DNA of 8,551 nucleotides from an uncultured Spartobacteria bacterium (GTDB lineage: Bacteria > Verrucomicrobiota > Verrucomicrobiia > Chthoniobacterales > UBA6821), in assembly GCA_903831635.1 (NCBI GenBank), contig CAIKYN010000366.1, positions 1 to 8,551 on the forward strand. The letters run 5' to 3'. Below the pieces are notes generated by a model. It was not told the origin of the DNA, searched no databases, and worked only from the letters and a program-made list of their open reading frames with translations. Position numbers and translations under genes: made by a program. Below, piece after piece: positions 4,617 to 8,551 of this stretch. How positions within the stretch are numbered: the first letter of the stretch is position 1; every line of letters begins with the position of its first letter.

Positions 4617-7115
4617 ATGGCCTCCGAAGCGACCCCCATGATGAAGCAGTATCACGCCCTGCGGCGCGACCTGCCGCCGGGGACGTTCCTGCTTTTCCGA
4701 CTCGGTGATTTTTACGAGATGTTCTTCGACGATGCCAAGGAGGCCTCGGCGATCCTGAATGTCGCGCTTACCAAGCGCGGCGACGTGCCGATGTGCGGTG
4801 TCCCGTATCACGCTGCGCGCGGCTATATGGAGAAGCTTCTTGCCGCGGGTCGTCGCGTCGCGTTCTGCGAGCAGGTGGGTGAGGTTCAGGCTGGCAAACT
4901 GGTGCGCCGAGAGATTGCGCGGATCCTGAGCCCGGGCACGCTGGAGGATGCCGGTCTTGAGGAAAAAAACCACAATTTCACCGCCGCCATCCTCCCTCCC
5001 TTAAAGGAAGGGGGGGTGTTCGGACTTGCCTGTGCCGACCTGAGTACAGGGGAGTTTCGTATCACGCAGCTTTCCTCCATAGATGCCGTGCTCGATGAAG
5101 TGGTCCGCATGGCACCTGCGGAGATTCTGATTCCCGAGGGAAGGAAAGAGCTGTTGCTGGATTTGCAAAATGGTCTCCCTCTGGGCCTCCCGAAGGCCGA
5201 GGAGGTGGAGGCTTATCTCTTCGATCCGATGGCTGCCAAGGAGTTGCTGTTGTCGCATTTCAAAGTCCATTCGCTCGATGGCTTCGGGCTGAATGATGTT
5301 CCCTGTGGAGTCACTGCTGCCGGTGCGCTCCTTCACTACCTCACTCGGACGCTTCGCCGGGATGCTGGGCACTTGCGATCACTCCGTGCCTATCATCAGG
5401 CTGAGCATCTGCTGCTGGATGCCTCCACGCAGGGACATCTCGAGCTAGTCACCTCAAGGGCGGGGCGAGGGATGACCCTGCTCGGGGCACTCGACAGGAC
5501 TGTCACTCCGATGGGTGCGCGCACCCTGCGTGATTGGATCCTGCATCCGCTGATTGATCCTCCCTCGATCACCGGGAGGCAAGATGCGATTGGTTTACTG
5601 ATTTCCTCCCCGTTGAAGTTGGGAGATCTTCGCGATCGTCTGGGAGGCATTCGCGATATCGAGAGATCGGTTTCACGCCTCAGTCAGAATTCCGGGAACG
5701 CCCGCGACCTAGCCAACCTCTGCTCCTCCCTGGGATCGTTACCTGCGATTCAGGAGGTGCTTTCCGGTTGCGGCGGCGATCTCCTCGGCCAACTCGGGGA
5801 GAATCTGCACCCGCTTCCGGAACTCACTTCCATGCTCAAGGTTGCTCTGGTTGATGAACCGCCTCCAACTATCCGAGAGGGGGGGATGATCCGCTCGGGA
5901 TTCGATGCCGCCCTGGATGAACTCCGGAATGCCTCCACCGAGGGAAAGGCCTGGATCGCAGCGCTACAAGAAAAGGAGATCCAACGAACCGGGATCAAGT
6001 CGCTCAAAGTGCGCTTCAATGCCGTCTTTGGCTACTTCATCGAAATCACCACGGCGAATCTCGGGAGTGTTCCTGCCGACTATACCCGCAAGCAGACCAC
6101 CGCGGGAGGAGAACGCTTTATCACCCCCGAACTCAAGGAGATGGAGGGCAAGATCCTTGGTTCCGAAGAAAGGTCCAAGGCGCTTGAAATTGAAATTTTC
6201 CAGCGCCTCCGCGCTGCTGTCCTTGAGCAAGTGCTTCCCTTACAGGAGACCGCTTCGGCGGCAGGAGCCCTTGATGCCCTGGGTTCCCTGGCTGAGACGG
6301 CGCGGCTTTTTGGCTATTCCCGTCCCGTTGTGGATGATTCGACACTGCTGGAAATCCGTGACGGGCGTCACCCGGTGATGGATCAACGTGCCGGCGGGGA
6401 GGCCTTCGTGCCGAATGACACCGATCTCGATGCCGCGAACCACCGCATGGGCATCATTACCGGTCCGAATATGGCCGGAAAGTCGACCTACCTCCGTCAG
6501 GTCGGCCTGCTCACTGTCATGGCCCAGATGGGGAGCTGGATTCCGGCTGTGTCGGCCCGTATCGGTGTGACCGATCGGATCTTCACACGTGTCGGCGCCA
6601 GTGACGATCTCTCCAAGGGGCACTCGACATTCATGGTCGAGATGAACGAAACCGCGAATATTCTCCATAATGCCACCACCCGCAGTCTCGTGCTGTTGGA
6701 TGAGATCGGGCGTGGTACAGCCACCTTCGATGGTCTCTCGATCGCCTGGAGTGTCGCCGAGTACCTGCATGATATTACCGGTTGCCGTGCTTTCTTCGCG
6801 ACCCACTACCATGAACTTCCCGATCTGGCCCGAACGCGCTCGGGTGTCCGGAATCTGAATGTCGCCGTCCGAGAGCAGAATGACCGGATCGTCTTTCTAA
6901 GAAAAATCATCCAGGGTGCGGCCGACCGGAGCTATGGCATCCAGGTTGCGAGACTGGCAGGGCTACCCTCCACGGTTGTCGAGCGGGCCCGGGAGATCCT
7001 GACGAATCTGGAGAAGGCGGAACTCAATGCCGAGGGACGTCCCACCCTGGCAGGGACGCGACGCAAGATGCCGGGAGCACCCGATCCCACGGCGGAGCTA
7101 CCGCTCTTCAATTAA
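4617..7115 (+). CDS. mutS: DNA mismatch repair protein MutS
   Basis: A cytoplasmic homodimeric ATPase that recognises base mismatches and small loops and recruits MutL. The 832 residues match MutS1, not the shorter MutS2. Order: mismatch-binding domain (about 8-115) with the Phe-X-Glu reader F32-Y33-E34 and PMCGVPYHAA (58-67); connector (about 120-240); lever and clamp core (about 260-560); ATPase (about 575-800) with Walker A GPNMAGKST (616-624), the DDLSKGHSTFMVEMNE region (663-678), Walker B LLDEIGRGT (693-701; D695, E696) and ATHYHEL (728-734). GAADRSYGIQVARLAGLP (767-784) is the conserved C-terminal helix-turn-helix region. The last residues, AELPLFN, resemble a beta-clamp-binding peptide. 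The ATG at 4617 is used; an ATG at 4638 (residue 8) is the only close rival, and neither has an obvious Shine-Dalgarno site. Three 7-base homopolymers lie inside (A7 4963-4969, G7 5010-5016, G7 5879-5885). All catalytic motifs look intact. The stop overlaps that of the convergent aat gene. Confidence 0.98.
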   Translation: MASEATPMMKQYHALRRDLPPGTFLLFRLGDFYEMFFDDAKEASAILNVALTKRGDVPMCGVPYHAARGYMEKLLAAGRRVAFCEQVGEVQAGKLVRREIARILSPGTLEDAGLEEKNHNFTAAILPPLKEGGVFGLACADLSTGEFRITQLSSIDAVLDEVVRMAPAEILIPEGRKELLLDLQNGLPLGLPKAEEVEAYLFDPMAAKELLLSHFKVHSLDGFGLNDVPCGVTAAGALLHYLTRTLRRDAGHLRSLRAYHQAEHLLLDASTQGHLELVTSRAGRGMTLLGALDRTVTPMGARTLRDWILHPLIDPPSITGRQDAIGLLISSPLKLGDLRDRLGGIRDIERSVSRLSQNSGNARDLANLCSSLGSLPAIQEVLSGCGGDLLGQLGENLHPLPELTSMLKVALVDEPPPTIREGGMIRSGFDAALDELRNASTEGKAWIAALQEKEIQRTGIKSLKVRFNAVFGYFIEITTANLGSVPADYTRKQTTAGGERFITPELKEMEGKILGSEERSKALEIEIFQRLRAAVLEQVLPLQETASAAGALDALGSLAETARLFGYSRPVVDDSTLLEIRDGRHPVMDQRAGGEAFVPNDTDLDAANHRMGIITGPNMAGKSTYLRQVGLLTVMAQMGSWIPAVSARIGVTDRIFTRVGASDDLSKGHSTFMVEMNETANILHNATTRSLVLLDEIGRGTATFDGLSIAWSVAEYLHDITGCRAFFATHYHELPDLARTRSGVRNLNVAVREQNDRIVFLRKIIQGAADRSYGIQVARLAGLPSTVVERAREILTNLEKAELNAEGRPTLAGTRRKMPGAPDPTAELPLFN

Positions 7116-7717
7116 TCGCTTAAGTCCTGGGGAATGGCCCTTGGGAAAGTTGTTTTGAGAGGAAGTGCTGCGGCAAGCCTTTTGAGATAATCGGCTCTCG
7201 AGATTTCCTTGGCTCCGAATTGTTCGAGATGCGGAGTGGTCCATTGACTGTCAAGTAAGGTGAACCCACTTCCTTTCAGGATCTCGACCAGATGCCAGAG
7301 TGCTACCTTGGAGGCATCGGTGATCCGATGGAACATCGACTCCCCAAAGAAGGCTCCTCCGATGGAGACCCCATAGAGGCCTCCCGCCAGCTCTTCCTCC
7401 CGCCAGACCTCCACGGAATGAGCGTAACCACCCTCAAAAAGGGAGTGATAGCTCTCGGCGATCGGTTCTGTGATCCAAGTCTCTTCGCGTAATGCGCAGG
7501 CTCTCATTACCTCCCGAAAGGAGGTGTCGATTCTGATTTCCCAGGGTTGGTTTTTGAGGGCTCTCTTGAGTCCGTGAGGAGTGTGAAACTCTTCCAGAGG
7601 AATGATCCCCCTGGGATCGGGCGAATACCATCGAATCTCCCCATCCGGCAACCCCATGGGAAAGATCCCGGAGGCATAGGCCTCTAGGAGGAGATCAGGG
7701 GGAAGACTGTTTTTCAT
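7112..7717 (-). CDS. aat: Leucyl/phenylalanyl-tRNA-protein transferase Aat
   Basis: A cytoplasmic enzyme that transfers Leu or Phe from aminoacyl-tRNA to proteins with N-terminal Arg or Lys, marking them for ClpS/ClpAP degradation (Leu/N-degron pathway). The product is 201 residues, slightly shorter than the E. coli protein but within family range. Signature motifs run in order: SGIFPM (16-21), WYSPDPR (30-36), WITEPIAESY (81-90), AHSVEVW (99-105), GGLYGV (112-117), FFGESMF (123-129), DASKVAL (134-140) and DSQWTTPHL (156-164). D156, Q158 and E126 sit where the residues implicated in catalysis lie in the E. coli enzyme. The ATG at 7717-7715 is preferred to the TTG just before it; no clear Shine-Dalgarno site precedes either. 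It is convergent with mutS, with stop codons sharing 7112-7115. No clpS or clpA is adjacent. Confidence 0.97.
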   Translation of the reverse strand: MKNSLPPDLLLEAYASGIFPMGLPDGEIRWYSPDPRGIIPLEEFHTPHGLKRALKNQPWEIRIDTSFREVMRACALREETWITEPIAESYHSLFEGGYAHSVEVWREEELAGGLYGVSIGGAFFGESMFHRITDASKVALWHLVEILKGSGFTLLDSQWTTPHLEQFGAKEISRADYLKRLAAALPLKTTFPRAIPQDLSD

Positions 7718-7793
7718 CAAAGAGTTATCCGGAATCGATTAATAAATATGGAACTCAGGAACTCATGAAGGAATCAGAAAAGCCAGTTGGCGT

Positions 7794-7810
7794 ATTCTTA
7801 GCTTAAGAAT
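7794..7810. repeat. Perfect inverted repeat ATTCTTA-GCT-TAAGAAT
   Basis: Seven-base arms with a 3-base centre lie in the middle of the aat/lipoprotein divergent gap. The small spacing and symmetric AT-rich arms are typical of an operator for a dimeric repressor or activator. It is not followed by a T-run and lies far from either gene's 3' end, so a terminator role is unlikely. The function is inferred. Confidence 0.35.
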
Positions 7811-7971
7811 AGAGATCCCGGATCGAAAAAATCGAGCCCTGCACCTTTTCAGGTCTCGCGCCAATGGTTGCCCTGTTTATTATCACGGATTCATCACATT
7901 TTTACCGAGTTCATGAGTTTCATATTTAAACTCACTCCCCATCCCGTATTGCCTTCTGCATCGGATCTTTT

Positions 7972-7975
7972 AGGG
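7972..7975 (+). promoter_or_regulatory. Shine-Dalgarno AGGG deciding a GTG start for the small lipoprotein
   Basis: AGGG with a 7-nt spacer stands before the GTG at 7983. It supports the GTG rather than the internal ATG (residue 15), which would remove most of the signal peptide. Confidence 0.5.
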
Positions 7976-7982
7976 TCGTCGA

Positions 7983-8183
7983 GTGAATCCGCTCAGAATT
8001 CTACTCATTCTTCTCGTCATCCTCATGCCCGTTTTCTGTCTCACCGGCTGCGCAACGGCTGAAAGTGATGCCGATGATATCGCTGATAACGCCATCCAAG
8101 GACTTGAGGGGAAGGGGCACCTTTATAATGAAAAGGTGATGAAGGGAGATATGGGTGGCCAGTTGGGCAACGATTTTCAATAA
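7983..8183 (+). CDS. Small lipoprotein of unknown function
   Basis: A 66-residue product, not recognised as a named family. It starts with a short N-region (MNPLR), a strongly hydrophobic stretch (about 5-20) and the lipobox LTGC (20-23). It should therefore be exported, lipidated on C23 and cut to a 44-residue mature lipoprotein. The mature part is acidic at first (AESDADDIADNA, 26-37), then Gly-rich with several Lys and Met residues, ending GGQLGNDFQ. It is too small for a catalytic domain. Its size and the DDIADNAI segment distantly recall entericidin-like lipoproteins, but I do not claim homology. The start is GTG with AGGG 7 nt upstream. The stop is 17 bp before the guaA ATG, so the two may be cotranscribed although no functional link is evident. 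Its existence as a gene is well supported by the clean signal peptide; its role is unknown. Confidence 0.8.
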   Translation: MNPLRILLILLVILMPVFCLTGCATAESDADDIADNAIQGLEGKGHLYNEKVMKGDMGGQLGNDFQ

Positions 8184-8200
8184 GCTCCTTTCCGACCAAG

Positions 8201-8551
8201 ATGCCAACCTCGTCCAAAAATAAAAAAACCGTGAAACCTGCAGTGAAGAAAATCAAGTCTTCCTCGCCCAGGTTGGCCAGGTCGCCAGTCTCCAAGGTTC
8301 CCAAAGCTCTGCGCGAACCCAAGGCAACTTCCAAGATCGTCATTCTTGATTTTGGATCACAATACACGCAGGTGATCGCCCGACGCGTGCGTGAATGCCG
8401 GGTTTTTTCGGAGATTCTGCCTCACACGACCAAGGCCAGCGAGATCATCGCCGACGGGACTGTGAAGGGAATCATCCTCTCGGGTGGCCCCGCGAGCGTT
8501 TACGCACCCAAGGCTCCCAAGGTCGATCCAGCGATCTACAATCTCGGTCTG
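8201..8551 (+). CDS. guaA: GMP synthase (glutamine-hydrolysing) GuaA, N-terminal part, cut by window edge
   Basis: GuaA converts XMP to GMP with ATP and ammonia from glutamine, the last step of guanine nucleotide synthesis in the cytoplasm. The 117 visible residues hold the start of the class I glutamine amidotransferase domain. KIVILDFGSQYTQVIARRVRE begins at residue 45, and the IILSGGPASVY strand and loop (91-101) are typical of the family. The catalytic Cys and the ATP-pyrophosphatase domain lie past the edge. The first 44 residues are unusual: rich in Lys, Arg, Ser and Pro, with one acidic residue, whereas family members usually begin a few residues before the ILDFGSQ strand. The ATG at 8201 has no clear Shine-Dalgarno site. 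In-frame GTG (8231, 8243), TTG (8273) or CTG (8309) codons could give shorter forms. It lies 17 bp after the lipoprotein gene. Confidence 0.96.
   Translation, partial: MPTSSKNKKTVKPAVKKIKSSSPRLARSPVSKVPKALREPKATSKIVILDFGSQYTQVIARRVRECRVFSEILPHTTKASEIIADGTVKGIILSGGPASVYAPKAPKVDPAIYNLGL

Larger units (their letters stand above)
7718..7982. promoter_or_regulatory. AT-richer divergent gap between aat and the lipoprotein gene
   Basis: This 265-bp gap is more AT-rich than the coding DNA and must contain start signals for aat (leftward) and the lipoprotein/guaA genes (rightward). A weak rightward candidate is TTTACC (7901-7906) with TTTAAA (7925-7930), 18 bp apart. I would not call it a promoter from this alone. 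The gap also holds the perfect inverted repeat at 7794-7810, GATCC-C-GGATC (7814-7824), and a 10-bp inverted pair AACTCATGAA (7760-7769) / TTCATGAGTT (7910-7919). No open reading frame here looks coding, and no tRNA or other RNA gene is recognised. Confidence 0.45.

Noticed and set aside
6240..6812. Minus-strand open frame of 190 codons inside mutS
   Set aside because: It is antisense to the conserved MutS ATPase domain, and its openness is explained by codon bias of mutS.
7787..7815. Promoter with TTGGCG (7787-7792) and TAGAGA (7810-7815) at 17 bp spacing
   Set aside because: The -10 match is poor (three of six) and the pair overlaps the inverted repeat; too weak to list as a feature.
8041..8367. 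Minus-strand open frame of 108 codons over the lipoprotein and guaA start
   Set aside because: It overlaps two better-supported plus-strand genes and shows no recognisable family features.
1..8551. CRISPR array, insertion sequence, phage or tRNA/rRNA genes
   Set aside because: No regularly spaced repeats, transposase or integrase motifs, terminal inverted repeats or recognisable tRNA/rRNA sequences were seen on either strand.

Overview
The window is an ordinary-looking, fairly GC-rich bacterial chromosome segment with tightly packed genes on both strands. There is no sign of phage, insertion sequences, CRISPR, tRNA or rRNA. Housekeeping proteins typical of Gram-negative-type bacteria (MutS, Aat, a lipobox lipoprotein) sit beside large environmental-type SpoIIE/PP2C phosphatases and a STAS protein. 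My best guess is Verrucomicrobiota or a relative in the PVC group. This rests on general resemblance only, and the lineage should be treated as open.

Left third (1-3668): a signalling module. Two minus-strand genes end in the same kind of PP2C (SpoIIE/RsbU) phosphatase domain. The first in transcription order is a membrane sensor (Cache-like periplasmic region, two membrane segments, HAMP, coiled coil, PP2C). The second is a cytoplasmic response regulator with a C-terminal PP2C domain, cut by the left window edge. They overlap by ATGA, so they are probably translationally coupled. Divergent from them, 138 bp away, is a small STAS-domain protein with the phosphorylatable Ser of anti-sigma-factor antagonists. 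Together these look like the phosphatase and antagonist parts of a partner-switching pathway with two inputs (an extracytoplasmic signal and a phosphorelay). No RsbW/SpoIIAB-type kinase or sigma factor is visible.

Middle (3762-7115): thiG (thiazole synthase of thiamin biosynthesis), without thiS, thiF or thiO/thiH beside it, then mutS (DNA mismatch recognition ATPase) in the same direction. Short intergenic gaps carry inverted and direct repeats.

Right part (7112-8551): aat (Leu/Phe-tRNA-protein transferase, N-degron pathway) converges on mutS so closely that the stop codons share bases. A 265-bp AT-richer divergent gap with a perfect inverted repeat follows. Then comes a 66-residue lipoprotein of unknown role and, 17 bp later, the start of guaA (GMP synthase), which runs off the right edge and has an unusual lysine-rich N-terminal extension.

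The most interesting items are the duplicated phosphatase module with its divergent STAS partner, a possible degenerate histidine-kinase dimerisation region in the response regulator, the basic tail on GuaA, and the tiny lipoprotein. I see no clearly new system. The signalling module is a recognisable type in an uncommon two-phosphatase arrangement.
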